A DNA stretch of 64,000 nucleotides from Myrica gale (GCA_963930655.1 OZ005610.1:6825001-6889000), one strand, 5' to 3'. Shown: positions 25,737-38,083, counted from the first letter of the stretch. Numbers and translations are program-made. The notes: generated by a model not told the origin, from the letters alone.

Positions 25737-28620
25737 TTGGGGCATGTTGAAGTGTCACGTGGTGGTGACTCGTCGTGGTGGTCTTTTTCTGAAAAAGACC
25801 TCTCTCATCTCTGGTTCTGGGGGCTCGATGGTGATCGAACGGGGGAAAGAACGGGAAAGACTGATAACTGATTCATATCACCCTGTGAATGGTGATATTT
25901 TTGACGGACTGCGCGATAGCATGACCCATGTGGCGGGCCATACGGTATCCTAAATGCTGTTGGAATTTGGATCGTTTGATGACGAAATGATGCAGACATA
26001 TTTGGTTCTCTTTCAAATTTCCCACAATTTCTGTGATCTATCCTAAAATCGAAGCCAATTTTTTTTATTTATTATTTTATTTCGTATCATATTTATGCAT
26101 TCTTTTATCTTTCTTTCTTTTTTTTAAGAAAAAAAATTAGAGATATTCGAGTCTATCATAGCTTGATGGGAAGGCTTATGGTTGGTTATGTCGCAAAATT
26201 ATTTTTTCCTATTTCTATTACTAATTTGCAACAATTAAGGTTGTGTTTGTGTTGTAATATTTTTAATATGAGAATATGTGTTGGTATTGGGTTTAGTGAA
26301 AAGGTGAAGAGAGGTAATTTTTTATAGTTTTTGTAATTTTTTATATTTTTTTATGGAAGAGAGAGATTATATTAAAGTATTTTATTAGGAGAGAGATAAA
26401 ATGTTGATGATTGTTAGGTTGGCAAACGCAGCCTAAGAGATATAGGTCCCATTTTAATAGGTCCCATTTTATTCAGAAATCAAAGTTCCGTTTTTTTGGA
26501 TGCAGCTGACCCAGATCATTAAGGTCTAGTGAATAAAGCAAACAAGACTAGGCGGAGATAGACAGGGATGACAACAAGCCAACTACTCCTAAGACACAGA
26601 TCACGATGGACAGCATTTGTGACCGCATATTTGGCAAACTATTAACAGTTACCTTTTTACGATGTAGAGATATTATTGGACTTATAAAAAAAGAAATGAG
26701 ATAATTAGTTGTTTGTTTATCAAAATTTTAGTAATGTTTTGAATGTTGAAATTTATTGAGGTTTATGAAAAATTTAAAATGTATGTGTAAAAGTTGAAAA
26801 TTTTGAATTATGTTTATTTTGTTAGAATTTTAGAGGTCCTAAATTTTTGAGAAAACAAACATGTCCATTATAGAAGGAAAATGGTTTTAAATAAATAGTT
26901 GACGTCCCTTTTTATGTGCCCGGCATATTAAGTTTGAGACATGGATACGAAGTTGATATTCTTATTATTTAAGCAAATTTCAGACTAATCGAGCAGAAGA
27001 CTATGGGTATGTTTGGTGCCCAAATATTTGGGTTTAATCATAAAAAGTTCACCACATAATTTTTTATTATTATAATACTTATTAAAAATCTTATCTCTCT
27101 TTACTTTTTCACCAACTCCCATAACATATCTTTACTTTATAATATTTCTCAAACCCCAATACTCAAAATTTTCACCCTCAAATATAAAGTCGGATTTATG
27201 GACACCACTCAATTATCCTTTGAAACAGGTCTAAACTAGTATTGTAGCTCTCCTGGTGATTAGAATCATTTTAAAAATGGTTTGAATTTTTAAAGTAGAG
27301 ATTGTAAAGCAACACAACCTTAGGGCAGCAATCAAAACTGTCTGGTCCAAGCAAAATTAAAAGGATATAACTGATAGGGCTCCTTCTCTTCACTCTGCAG
27401 TTGCAGAAATCTTCCGCAGAGGCATTATGTAGGTCTATAGGTGAATATTAACCACATGAATGAACGAGTTTGTCAGTCAATTGGATCTATTAGCAAGATG
27501 GAGGACGAGAATCTTCTGCAATAAGAGAGAGGAAGAGAAAAGGGTCGGTCTGGGTCGGGACCCACCCTGCCAGTATAGTGTCGATGCTGTTCGGGCAACG
27601 TAGGACTCACCACCCTGGCAGTATAGTGTCCATGCTGTTCGGGCAATGTTGCTGTTCGGGCAATGTAAGACTCACGCCTCTCTCAATTGCTCTTATATGC
27701 AATGCGCAGAATATCCCGTTCCCAAACGGATTCCTCGAACTTAATGTACAGCCACGAGTCAAGTGCGTCAGTTGTGACGATGGGATGTTTCCCAAACTCG
27801 TGGACAAGGATGCTTCGTTAAAGGATCTGCACGGAATTCAGTGACATGTCTCAAGTTGTCATAAGGAGAATAAAACCAAGGGAAAGTTGTTTCCCAAGAA
27901 AGAGCAAAAGAACAGAGGACAAACTACACAATGTGATAGATCTGTCAGTCATTTTTTTGGTTGAGTTTTGTTTCCTGATGGTTTGCCTGATTGAAATTAA
28001 TTAACACAACGAGATACTAATATATGTAAATAATAATTTGGCCCAAATTTTCTCCATTAAAAAAATTCTCAATACTAAACATAATTAACTCAAAATTATC
28101 TCCATTCAATAAATTACTTCCCTTTTTATTTTAATTTCGAAATTCAAAAAAGACTTCAAAATTATCTCTTTACATTAAATCATCTATTTGCACGAAAATA
28201 AATATAAAAAATTAACTCAAATAATCTCTCTATTTTTCACTAATTTCGAATAAAACTCTAAAATTTGTAATTATCTCCCGAACATATTTCAAAATTTTCA
28301 CTATTTTTTTACAAAAACTAATAAAAGCTTCAATACACATAAAATTTCACAACACCACCAAAATTTTTCTACAAAATATTGAAATGCAAACGTGACCCAA
28401 GTATGGTGGATCCCAACTCATGGTCTAATGTTACTTATGGAGCTCACAACTTCACAAGAGCGAGAAGAAAATATGTGCCACCACAAAACCTGATCAACTT
28501 TGACTGATAATTCTAAACGGATGTGCTGGTAAACCGAGGAGGTCCAAGTAAGAAGCCCACGACTGTCAAATATATAAGCCCGATTGTGATAGACTAAAGT
28601 CAGGTTTCTCGGGGTCCAGA
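25737..28620. other. intergenic DNA with MITE relics
   Basis: No gene supported. It contains the MITE at 26237-26435, probable reverse-oriented relics of the same family near 27005-27190 and 28020-28398, and a short tandem repeat at about 27566-27680 (AGTATAGTGTC-ATGCTGTTCGGGCAA units). An open frame at 27578-27844 runs over that repeat and has no recognisable product. Confidence 0.5.
26237..26435. mobile_element. MITE, GGCTGCGTTTG-end family (copy c)
   Basis: Starts AAGGTTGTGTTTGTGTTGTAA and ends GGCAAACGCAGCCTAA, an inverted pair. The interior GTATTGGGTTTAGTGAAAAG is as in copies a and b. Confidence 0.6.
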
Positions 28621-28700
28621 GTATTAGGCCCACAAAAGTGCAATCTGTTTGATTTTAAAATTTTTGAACTCCCTTGGCCCAAAACCCTTAGCCCACCGTT
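28553..28700 (+). promoter_or_regulatory. site II-like promoter of plastid L31 gene
   Basis: Several GGCCC/GCCCA motifs (near 28553, 28630, 28676 and 28691) and an AAACCCTTA telo-box-like site (about 28682) lie 180-320 bp before the L31 start codon. Site II plus telo-box pairs are typical of plant ribosomal protein promoters; function here is inferred. Confidence 0.4.
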
Positions 28701-28874
28701 CTTCATATGGACAGAGGATCGGTAGCCGAAAAAGGCAAAAATAAAGGGGCTTTTAAAGTAATTTTCCTTTTTTTTAGATGGGCTTTAAAGTATTGATCAG
28801 CGGAGCCACATTATCTCATCTCCACGGCAATCGGCGTTCCCGACAATCACCACACATTCACACAAAACGCAGAA

Positions 28875-29388
28875 ATGGTGCTAAGTCTAACGAACACTTT
28901 TCTTCAAGGGAAACCCTGCGCTCCTCTGCCCCTCCCTGTAATCAACAAGGTAAAATCCTTGACCATTGACAACGCCAATTTCTGAGAAGGAAGCACCCAT
29001 TATTTTATAATTTTTTTAATTGAATTGAATTGTTTTTTTTTCTTCTTCTCAGGTGAGAGCGGCTGGGAATTGCCGGCATGTGGTGACGTGCAGGAAGAAG
29101 GACTTACACCCACAGTTCTACGAGGACGCCAAGGTGTACTGCAATGGTGAGCTGGTGATGACCACGGGTGGGACCCAGAAGGAGTACAACGTGGACGTGT
29201 GGTCTGGGAACCACCCCTTCTACCTCGGCAGCCGCTCGGCCCTCCTCGTCGACGCCGACCAGGTCGAGAAGTTCCGCAAGAAGTACGGGGAGCTGACGCA
29301 GATCATGGAGATTCCCGTGCTCAAAGGGGAGATTGTGCTCCCCAGTAGGCGCAAAGGCGTTCCGGTCAAAGGAGGCAAGAAGAAGTAG
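28875..29388 (+). CDS. RPL31: 50S ribosomal protein L31, chloroplastic (136 aa)
   Basis: bL31 subunit of the plastid large ribosomal subunit, nuclear-encoded. Exon 1 is 28875-28949 and exon 2 is 29053-29388, with a GT-AG intron in phase 0. I chose the start at 28875 because its frame gives MVLSLTNTFLQGKP, close to the usual N-terminus of this protein. The longer open frame beginning at 28778 is in a different frame. The L31 domain begins TCRKKDLHPQFYEDAKVYCN and continues MTTGGTQKEYNVDVWSGNHP, FYLGSRSALLVDADQVEKFR, ending in a lysine-rich tail (VKGGKKK). The N-terminal about 35 residues act as the transit peptide. Confidence 0.95.
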
Positions 29389-29918
29389 ATGAAGAAGTCG
29401 CAGTGCTTTCCTTTCCGCGGCAACGAGGAAATTGCAAAGGAAATTAGGTTTTTTTCCTCCTCAAGTCCTGGCATATGAAATTCGAATTGTTTATACGTGT
29501 TTCGTCCTGAATGAAATGCATATTATCTTCTTGGGGGCAATGGCTGGTGTTTACCTAAATTGAGGAGCTGTTTCATTATTAAAATCCCTTGAAATTGTAG
29601 TTATGTCTATGATGTACTCATATACAAGGAGGAGTGAAAAAATAGACCAAGAACTTTAGGGTTTTGTGAATCGGCTGATGGATGCGAGTTAGGTTTCCAG
29701 TTTGATAGTCCAAAAGCCACATATCAAGAAGGCTTGCAAGCTGGGATTTCTGTATTATCTGATGGTCCATTTCTTAGGCTTTGAGTCAGCTACGGGATAA
29801 AAGTTGCACTGCCCCTATGTCTGTATCAACCTTCTTGACCTCTTACTCTTGTAGGAATTAGCCAATTGGGCACGATTTTGATGCGGAATGCAAAAGGCGA
29901 AACTTTACCTAAGTACCT
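29389..29918. other. 3' flank of L31 gene
   Basis: 3' UTR and intergenic DNA; no gene. At 29919 the duplicated defensin block begins. Confidence 0.6.
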
Positions 29919-30934
29919 GATTTGCCTTCTCTGCCGTTCCCGTTAGAAATGGTAAACTAAAATTAGCAGAGGAATAAATGAACAGCAGTGTCAGTTGTGT
30001 TTTTTGCTTATGGTTACCAAACAGCAGAGTTAGACCCGGATTATGAAGCTCAAAGTTCAAGATGTTGTTCATGGTTGATGGAAAACATGAATTAGTAGAA
30101 GTTCACAAAACCCTAGGATTTGGTGAGGTCCCAATTGAAGTTTCAGTTGCCAGAGATCCATAAAACCTTGACCACATTTAGCAAATTGTTATTTATCTCT
30201 GCTTGCCAGGATAGATGCTATGGTTCACAGTAAAAGCAAGAGTGATATAGAGGATGACTTATTTAGTGGACGCTAAGGCACATAGTAGTGGTAGTTTTTA
30301 TTCTACACGACAGTTGACATAAAGAGTGCCTGGGTTCTGAAACTTCTAGCTGAAGTTTGTTGGTGCTTCTTCAACATTTGAGGTAACAGAAGCACGCAAA
30401 TCCTGGGAATTGGGCGTGACAAGCCCCATGCAGTGCACCCTCCCATTTCCTGCATTGACTGTCGCAGTGTCCGGAGTTCCCGCAAAATCCTGACCAAGTT
30501 TTGCTTCGCCTTTCACAGACTTTTGCTTGCACCATAGGCATCTCTGAAACACCCAAAAGATATGGGTTATGATCAGGACTTATTCAATCCCAATAATTCG
30601 TTGAAAACTGCACTGTAAAAGGTCACGGGAAGGAGGAAGGATGGGAGATGATGATGATGCATACCAGTGGACAGCAGAAGGAAAAAGAAGAGGAGTAGGG
30701 CATAAGATGGTGGACAACCACGTTGCATAGCCATATCTTTGTGGTATTTTGGAGTGCGAAAGCCAGGTCCTGTTCTTGGTTCGTAATATCGGCTGCTATT
30801 TATATAGCTCGATGCCTCAAAATGTCGTCGTTTTCTTTGCTTTGTACTTTCACCCACATCCATTTACTTGAGATCAAATAGATGTGAGCAAATTTAGCTA
30901 AAGGCAGGCAACTCAATCGAAGATTTTAGTCTAT
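29919..30934. repeat. defensin-bearing duplicated block, copy 2
   Basis: Partner of 6549-7574, same orientation. Differences include a 4-bp deletion before the stop side (30300 region), a 3-bp deletion in exon 2 and a 4-bp deletion in the intron. It could be the donor site, since its borders here do not abut other duplicated blocks. Confidence 0.9.
30371..30734 (-). CDS. plant defensin precursor, copy 2 (80 aa)
   Basis: Exon 1 is 30734-30665 and exon 2 is 30543-30371. It differs from the copy at 7004-7374 by an Arg to Cys change in the signal peptide ([15 protein letters not shown]) and by a 3-nt deletion next to the first mature cysteine (AKVCERR instead of AKVPCGRR). All eight mature cysteines and their spacing are kept and the rest of the mature peptide is identical. 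Secreted antimicrobial-type peptide by family. The frame is open upstream, but the TATA box at 30797-30806 argues for the start used here. Confidence 0.9.
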
Positions 30935-31583
30935 AGAAGTCCTTCGTTCTGAACAAGATAAACATGAACAAGCCTTGTGATTCTAAGTAAAAAAAAAGGG
31001 TAAAGGCGAACATGTATAACAAATTTTGGCTGCATACGACTCGATTCAAATCTTCTCGTTAGACTCTTTTGGTGCAACATGTTATTCAAAGACTGCCACG
31101 ACTTGAAGGAAGAGACGAAAGGGCCAGCTTTCAACACCTTGTGGCACTCAGTGGAGGCTATAATGTGGCCAAGTGTTGGTTCTCGATTTCGTCCTGCCAC
31201 TTGAATAATTCGGGGAAACTCCGTTGGTTATCTGTTTGTTTAATCAACTCGGATCTGTTCAGACGTGGGACTCCAGAAAAGGTTAAACCTGAAGTTATTG
31301 GTGCTTTAGAAGCATGAATAAGCAACACACTAAAGGTCCAAAAGTGGTGGCTAGTGGTAGGAAGCCGGGCAGAAGCATCACCTTATGAGTTTGAGGTGGT
31401 AGGTTGGAACCTTGACAAGCCCTACATATGTTACGAGGATATGTCCCAATTTAAGTGAGCTGGGGTAATGACATATACTACCAACTAATGAATCTGGATT
31501 AGGATAACCAAAGTCTAATCCCAAGGCTTAAAAATCCAATATACAAATTAAGTCTTTACGGCTAGAGATTACACAGATTCCTT
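30935..31583. other. intergenic DNA, possible SINE
   Basis: No gene. At about 31345-31425 there is GGCTAGTGGTAGG followed by GGTTGGAACC, resembling degenerate pol III A and B boxes, so a decayed SINE is possible. The ends are not resolved. Confidence 0.35.
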
Positions 31584-34500
31584 TCACTCGTCTTTGTGAG
31601 TTGAATCGAACGCCATATCCTTGGTGATTCTTGTCACATGCACCGGACATCCACTTTTTAATCTTGAAAATAGCGCCCACTTCTCAGTGCTTGTGTCGGG
31701 GTCGATCACCTTCAACCTGAATGCAATTCACAACCCAGCTCAGATTAAAATTTAAAACCACTCAGATTCATAAGCTTAAATCTCTAGATCCAAATGATTA
31801 TTAAGTGTTATATAGTTTATTTTTGTTTAATAATTACAATGTAAAGGACACAATATGAGCCCAGCTAGAATGGTAGTTTTATTGGAGTATGCCCTGTTTG
31901 GCAACAATGACAGGAAAAACCTCACCTGTATCTGATGACTAGACGGTGGAGAAAGACCAGCATCATTGCTCTGGCCAAAGTCATCCCAAGGCAAGTCCTC
32001 CCTCCCATCCCGAATGCTAAGAAGCTGTACGGTTTTGACTCGTCCTATATATATCCATGATTGGCGAGGGACAGCAGAATCGTGTTAGTTGCAGATTTCT
32101 TAATTTCCCCGGAGTTTATAAAAGAGAAAAGAATGAGGATTTCCATGAACAGATAGACCCACATCGTATCTTGTAGGAATGAACTGGTTTGGATCATTGT
32201 ACACCATAGGATCCAGGTGTATTGATTTGGCGTTAATATTAACGTTCCACCCTCTTTTGATCTTAAATCCTACAGAACAAACACATTTAATTAGATAAGT
32301 AATTCTTTCAAGTGTAGTATTTACTTTCCCCAATCCCCACCAGGACATGCACAAACGTTCTAACGGATAAGTTGAATGATTTCTAAAGGAAATACGAACC
32401 TTCAATCTCACAGTCTTGGAGTGCCTGTCTAGGGAACCATGGTACTACGGATGCCATTCTTAGGGATTCTTTTACAACCTGTTGGCCGGGACAATTACTT
32501 AAAACAATTTTTCAAAGACATAATACAAACACATAGTAATCTCTGCAAGTGGCTCTCAAAATTCCAATCATAGCTGCATGCAGGTCAGAAACTGAATAGG
32601 CGAGAGTACCTTGGAAGCATAAGGCATCTCAGCTAGATCTTCCAGTGAAATATATGGCTTTGGTGCAGTCTTCTTTGCTATGTGCAGTTGCTCTTTCTGC
32701 TCCAATCAACAAATTAGTCCATAAGACGAGTTGAAAAAAAAAAATCAAAAAAAAAAAACTAAACTAATTTAATCATTATATATGTGCATCAGTGGATGTT
32801 GCTTGCTCTCTTGCAAAAGAAAAACACTTCCTTTCACTTACTCTAAGTGCCTCGAGAACATCTTGGTTCTCGTCCAGGAATTTGACCATCCATGTGATTG
32901 CACTTGCCGTTGTATCCTGACCTGCATGTTATCTAATCCAATAAGAGAAATGTTCACCCATCAATCCAACGAACTTAACAACCCACGACCGATCTGTGAC
33001 TAAAACTAAAGAATCAAATTAAATGAGAAATGGTTGTCTGCATTTGTGGTATCGCTATCTTTTCCGGACCTGCAATAATCATGGTTAAGATGTTGTCTTT
33101 GATCTCTGCATCTGTCAGCCTCGGAGCTTCATCGCTGCACGCTTTATCATCATCCATCAACATCCGTTGTAGAAAATCTTCGTGTTCATAAGCTTCTACA
33201 CGGCCTCCTCTTCTTTCACTAATCGCCTTCTCCAGAATGTTCATTATTCTTTTTCTGCCCTGAATTGCATGCCATTTTTAAACTCTCAATTTCATCAAAC
33301 AAGATGCTCTTATTGTTTTGTTTTGGCTTGAATTGTTCCTTTTTTTTGTTTTTTTTACCTGAAGCCCGTTGTAGAATCTTGTCCAAGGTAACCTCAAAGG
33401 GAATGCAAGCATTGCTTCACAAACTTGAGCGACCTCCTTCTGCAACATCTCAAGTTCTGGTCCGCTCTCCAAACTTATCAGCATTTTGCACATTGCTTTG
33501 CATGTTAACTGGACCAAACATATTGCCAAAATCCGCACTAGATTATTCATGAACCACAGACCAAACATCAAACAAGTTGCTGTCCGCTGTGCTGGCTCTC
33601 ATATCCAATGTCTACTTCTCTCCCCGAAAGAAAAAAAAAAAAGAAGCTAAAAGAAAGAGTCCGTTTTGGTAAGAAGGACGACAACTTCTCAAATAGCATG
33701 GTGAATTTATGTCATCGAAACTTCTCAAGAGCTCGGCCCATTATAGGCGGCACAAACTTATTACGTGACAAAAAAGGTCCAATTGATAGTGGGGCTGATG
33801 TCCATGTCATGGCCTCTATTTATTCCTTTAGTCAATTGTGGGCTCTAGTTACTGCCACTTAGTGGGCCCCAGAGGGTAAGATGGGCCGACAAAAACTACA
33901 CCCATTATTAAGGAAGATAAACTGATTCGAAGTGTTGAAAAAAAAAAAATCCCGTTTTCTGGTTGGGCGGCCAAATATACCTTGAACGCTTCATGGAGTA
34001 CTACAACAGTGCTTCCGTGTTCCCAGCGGCTAAGAGTTTCCACCACTAATTCGTCAAACTGTTGGATGAACACTGATATAGAAGCAGTTGAGAAAAAATT
34101 GGTGAGACGGCTACGGATGAGTTTGTGGTGTTGGGGATTCGCACAAAGAAGGCTTTGATCTCCAACTAGCTCCGCGATTGACCTTATGTATCTCTTTGTG
34201 AATCTTCCCAAGTCATTGTTTAGGATTTCCTTGGCCGAGTCTGTGCTCGAAAAAAAAACATGAGTCTCCCCAAAGAGGTTGGTCCTGAAACAGTTCCCAT
34301 ACCTGTCAACATCAACCCAAGTCAGCGTTAAAAGAAAAGAAAAACGGCAGTACTAATAGTGCAGAGACAGATCTCATGCATAAAGGGACTTCATTAGGAC
34401 GAGTATATCTAATACTTAGGAGCTCAAGAGACAGCTGGGAAGATTGAAAAGCAGATGTTACCGGTGATGGCGAACTCGTACGAAGTCATAGAAGCCTTTG

Positions 34501-34706
34501 CCACTGTTGATGGAAGCCATGAACTGCATGGTCTCTCCAATAAACGGTAATCCTAAATTCCCAGGTGGAACAGTACCATTTGTTGAATCTGGACTAGTAC
34601 TAGGGTACCAAAACATCTTCACAATTTGACACATGATCAGAAACAGCAGGGTACTCAAGAAAAGCAGGGCGTAGCAAGGTTGTTCATGAGAGAGTAGGGG
34701 AAGCAT
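31584..34706 (-). CDS. cytochrome P450, CYP85 clan, CYP722-like (503 aa)
   Basis: Membrane-anchored haem monooxygenase. Ten exons: 34706-34462, 34302-33981, 33508-33359, 33259-33070, 32921-32842, 32696-32610, 32478-32400, 32269-32163, 32044-31926 and 31716-31584. They sum to 1512 nt, 503 aa. It has an N-terminal hydrophobic anchor (ALLFLSTLLFLIMCQIV), then PPGNLGLPFIGETMQF, I-helix AGQDTTAS, ExxR motif KESLR, FIPTRYD (PERF region) and haem loop FLAFGMGGRTCLG with the cysteine ligand. The many-exon layout and the FTKRYIRSIAELVGDQSLL segment resemble CYP722, a family whose C subgroup acts in strigolactone synthesis. The family assignment is from memory of motifs, and the substrate is not known. 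No lesion is found. Confidence 0.9.
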
Positions 34707-35253
34707 TTTCGTTCAGCAATGTTGAATGGCTAATTACAACGACTGCTATTGGATATATATTTCATTCTTTCGTTGCATAAGCAAAGGCGTACATATACAA
34801 GCAACTGAATGCAAAAACGGCAAGGGAAGGGACATTTGTACGGCAGTGGAAATGGTGGTTGGAATTTTGGCCGACAGGAAATATCAGGTTTCCATTACAA
34901 AACCGAAGTGGGCGTGTGAAATTCTAATGGACGGACGTAAGCCCTCTCTCTGTAATGGGAGATGTGACTTCTGTGCTGTTTTGTTTTCGCTTTTTCGCGT
35001 GCAAACTGAAAGGGAGCTAGAAAAGTAACGAGAATGGTAGCTGGGTCCTATTCTTTTTTTTTTTCTTTTCTAAGCTGGGTCCTATTCTTGATCATAGCCA
35101 TTATGTTTCTGAAACAGTGAGCTAAGGATGGAGGTACTGGTCGGATGAAAAGAAGCCACGGAGGAGGGGCCATACCCCTGGAATTCAACTTGTGGCTTCG
35201 CCACTACTGCATACTCCAAAGTGACATCGTTATCGCAATAATTAGATTCCACC
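34707..35253. other. upstream region of P450 gene
   Basis: Promoter side of the minus-strand P450. An open frame at 34726-35028 (plus) has no recognisable product. Otherwise nothing is seen. Confidence 0.45.
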
Positions 35254-35267
35254 AGCACGCAACCTTG

Positions 35268-35983
35268 TCACATAAGCCGACCCCGTTGAGTTAGAGAGAG
35301 ACGGTCCTCCTTCTCTCTAACTCCCCTTCTCTTTTCTCGCCTGAAAGTTTCCTCTTCCCTTCACTCCTCTCCTGGGCAGCGGGAGGAGGTCCTCTTCTCC
35401 CGTCCGCCTACATCTTCTGTTTTTCTTGGTGTTTCTTGTTTTCAATAAGCTTGGTGGTTTTCGGCTCTTGGGTGTTGCCTCGGTGGAGCTTTTTCGGCGA
35501 TGACAGGACGTTCTCCGGTGTGCTTGTGCCCGGTGGTCAGCTTCAGCAGCTCCAACGTTTCATTGTCGTCCTAGTCCGGCAGCCCTCTTCCGGTTTATGG
35601 ATATCCACGCACCACTCTTGAGACGCGTGGATGTGACGCGCCAGATGAGTTTGCATGTTTTTTTGGCCGAGCTTCTCCCCCGTGCGTGCTTTTGTTGCAG
35701 GTGCTTGTCGGTTTCCTCCTCCTCCGACGATTTCCGTTCTCGGTGTGGTGGAGTAGTGTCCCAAATTTGTGGATCCGGATTTGGTTTGTGGGTCTGTTGA
35801 CCCTGTTGTTTTTGGGCCTTTATGGCCTTCTGATTGTTGGCTCTTAGAGCCTTTGCTATAAATGAAATCGATGTAATGGGTCTTGATGCCCCCTATGATC
35901 GTCTCCGACCTTGGTTGGTTCCGGCTGCGGTGCTTGTATTCTCTTTCCCGGTGTAATGAAGTCCACCTTTGCTTAGAAAAAAA
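35268..35983 (+). mobile_element. retroposon with 14-bp target duplication and A-tail
   Basis: The 716-bp insert is flanked by a perfect 14-bp duplication AGCACGCAACCTTG (35254-35267 and 35984-35997) and ends in an A-rich tail, as expected for target-primed reverse transcription. It is too long for a usual plant SINE and has no complete reverse transcriptase. It could be a 5'-truncated LINE, a long SINE-like element or a processed transcript copy. The 504-nt open frame on its minus strand is probably fortuitous. Confidence 0.75.
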
Positions 35984-36046
35984 AGCACGCAACCTTGCCA
36001 TCTTCTCAAAAGAACCAAAAAGTATCGGTGCTATTTTTTTTTTCAA

Positions 36047-36274
36047 TTTTGGTCCTTAAATTTTGCCTATATTTTTCAAAATTGACTATTTTTATTTATT
36101 TATTCAAATTAGTCCTTAGGTTATTGTTATTTTTCGATATCAACTGTCCACGTTAGCATCTTCGGAATTGGACGAAATGATTAAATCGAAAAACAACAAT
36201 AACCTAAGGACTAATTTGAGCAAATTTAAAACACATGGACCATTTAAAAAAAAAGTAAAACTCAGGGACCAAAA
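36047..36274. repeat. inverted-repeat MITE with GGTCC termini
   Basis: The left arm has TTTTGGTCCTTA and, inside, TTAGTCCTTAGGTTATTGTT. The right arm has the inverse AACAATAACCTAAGGACTAA and ends GGGACCAAAA. The arms can pair over most of about 90 bp around a 45-bp loop. Confidence 0.7.
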
Positions 36275-36328
36275 TGGTCATTAACTTTTTTTAAGGGTAA
36301 ATGCATACCTTCGTTTTATTAAAAAATT

Positions 36329-36492
36329 GTATAATTTTTTTTTATAAAATTGTGAATATTTATGTATATGAAAATTTTATAAGTTTTTGTATAAAAGTTG
36401 TTGAAAATTTGTATAATTTTTTTTATAAAATTGTGAATATTTATGTATATGAAAATTTTATAAGTTTTTGTATAAAAGTTGTTGAAAATTTG
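36329..36492. repeat. 81-bp tandem duplication, AT-rich
   Basis: Two consecutive, almost exact 81-bp units starting TGTATAATTTTTTT. The unit is a multiple of three, so the open frame across it encodes a 27-residue repeat, but nothing suggests it is a gene. Confidence 0.85.
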
Positions 36493-36823
36493 TAAAGATA
36501 TTTAATTTTTATTGAAGTTTGTAAAAAGTGTAGAGAGATGATTTGATATAATTGTATAATAAAAAAATATTAGAGTTAATTAGGTGGAAAAGTATGGAGA
36601 GAAGATTTGTTGGAATTTTTTTTTTAAAAAAATTTTGATATTTGTGTGAAAAGTTGTTGAAGTTTGTATAAAAGATATTGTATAATTTTTTGAAATTTTG
36701 GATGTTCTTTTTGTAAATTTTGTTGAATACATTGTATTTTAGAATTCTTTTACAAACTTTCAATATTATTTCAGTCTTAAGTCTTTATGGTGGCTAAGAG
36801 CATCTTATTAATTTCCACTTGCT

Positions 36824-37453
36824 TAAGGGTGAGTAAAAATTGCGATAAGAATCAGAATTTTCGGTTCCACTTTCGATTACAGAAATTTTGTTCTGGTTCC
36901 GGCATATATCGGAACCGAAACTGAAAATTCTGGCAGAATTACTGGAATATACAATTCCTATTTTCTAAAATAATAAAATAAAACTATTGCTCAAAATAAA
37001 GTATAACATATGTAATTTGATGAATGTTTATTTTAGAATCTAGATTTTGGATGAAAATTTTATATATATTGTTAATTTATGATGAATAGCGAAAAAATAC
37101 CGAAATTTTTTATTCTAAATTTTTTTTTTAAAATTGGACTCAAAATAAAGTATAACATATAATGAGTACCGAATTTGTTTGAATATTTATTTTAGAATCT
37201 ATATTTTAGTTGAATGTTTACATTTGTTGTTAATTTATGATGATTAATAGAAAAATATTCAAAAAAATTCGGTCAAAAAAATAATTTTAGCTTGTTAGGG
37301 CCCCAAAATAATGTCCAAAAAAGCCCACGTGCCGAACCAAAATTTCTAATTCCAATTTCAAAAATTTCGATTTCGTTCCTGCATTCAGTTATATACCAGA
37401 ACAAAACCGAAAATTAATCATTCCAATTTCATTCATTCTGGTACTCAACCTTA
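36824..37453. mobile_element. non-autonomous hAT element (630 bp)
   Basis: Ends TAAGGGTGAGTA and, inverted, TAAGGTTGAGTA, flanked by 8-bp CACTTGCT (36816-36823) and CACTTGCA (37454-37461), a hAT-length duplication with one mismatch. The interior has two related segments with AAAATAAAGTATAACATAT. No transposase is present. Confidence 0.75.
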
Positions 37454-37461
37454 CACTTGCA

Positions 37462-38083
37462 ACTCCTTGATTCAGTAATTAATGTTAGCTAGACTCATAA
37501 AAAACGGCAAGTCATAAATAGAAGAATTCGTACCGTACGTGAAACGAAGAAGGCAAGGATGTTAGTGAAGCAAAAGAAGCAGTAGTTTTCTCTGTTCAAA
37601 TTAAGCACCGTTAGCAAAAGACGCATGATCAGCTTGCGTGCAGTACTGAAGTCTGAACCATGATGTTTTGCTGGGAAAGAAATGAGAATATGGGTCTCGG
37701 CTTGCGAGCAGTAGTACTGAACAGTACCGCGCCATATTCTATAGTGAGATAAGAAAGAAAATGTCCGGCGCCAGGAGTTGCAAACTCCGGTGGAGTGGTG
37801 AAATACGTACGTACGTCGTCATGACAAACAATAGGCATGCACTGGCTTGGTCTTAACGAGTTGAATTTTTTTACATTGTTTGAACTATTTAATAACTGGA
37901 TTGGTAAATGGTAATAACAAAGCTAATAATTATAATATTATTAATGTAATTGTGTGCTTTCTTATATATATATATAGAGAGGAAAACTTTGTATTGCAGA
38001 ACCCTTTATTCAACTTGATCGAGTTAATTGAGTCCTTAATTTAAGGGTATGTGCTTGCAGCACGCCAGCACCCTTTCACATTT
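37462..38083. other. intergenic DNA
   Basis: No gene recognised. A short open frame lies on the minus strand at 37629-37838, and there is a (TA)n tract near 37967. Confidence 0.4.

Noticed and set aside
27578-27844. 88-codon open frame, possible small gene
   Set aside because: It spans a short tandem repeat, has no recognisable domain and no supporting splice or promoter features.
28778-28969. Open frame starting MGFKVLIS ahead of the L31 gene
   Set aside because: It is in a different frame from the L31 coding exon. The ATG at 28875 gives the family-like N-terminus and splices in frame.
35543-36046. 504-nt open frame on the minus strand (167 codons)
   Set aside because: It lies antisense to a retroposon with clear target duplications, runs over its A-tail, and shows no recognisable domain; treated as fortuitous.
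36301-36495. Open frame encoding a repeated 27-residue unit
   Set aside because: It is produced by an AT-rich 81-bp tandem duplication in non-coding DNA.
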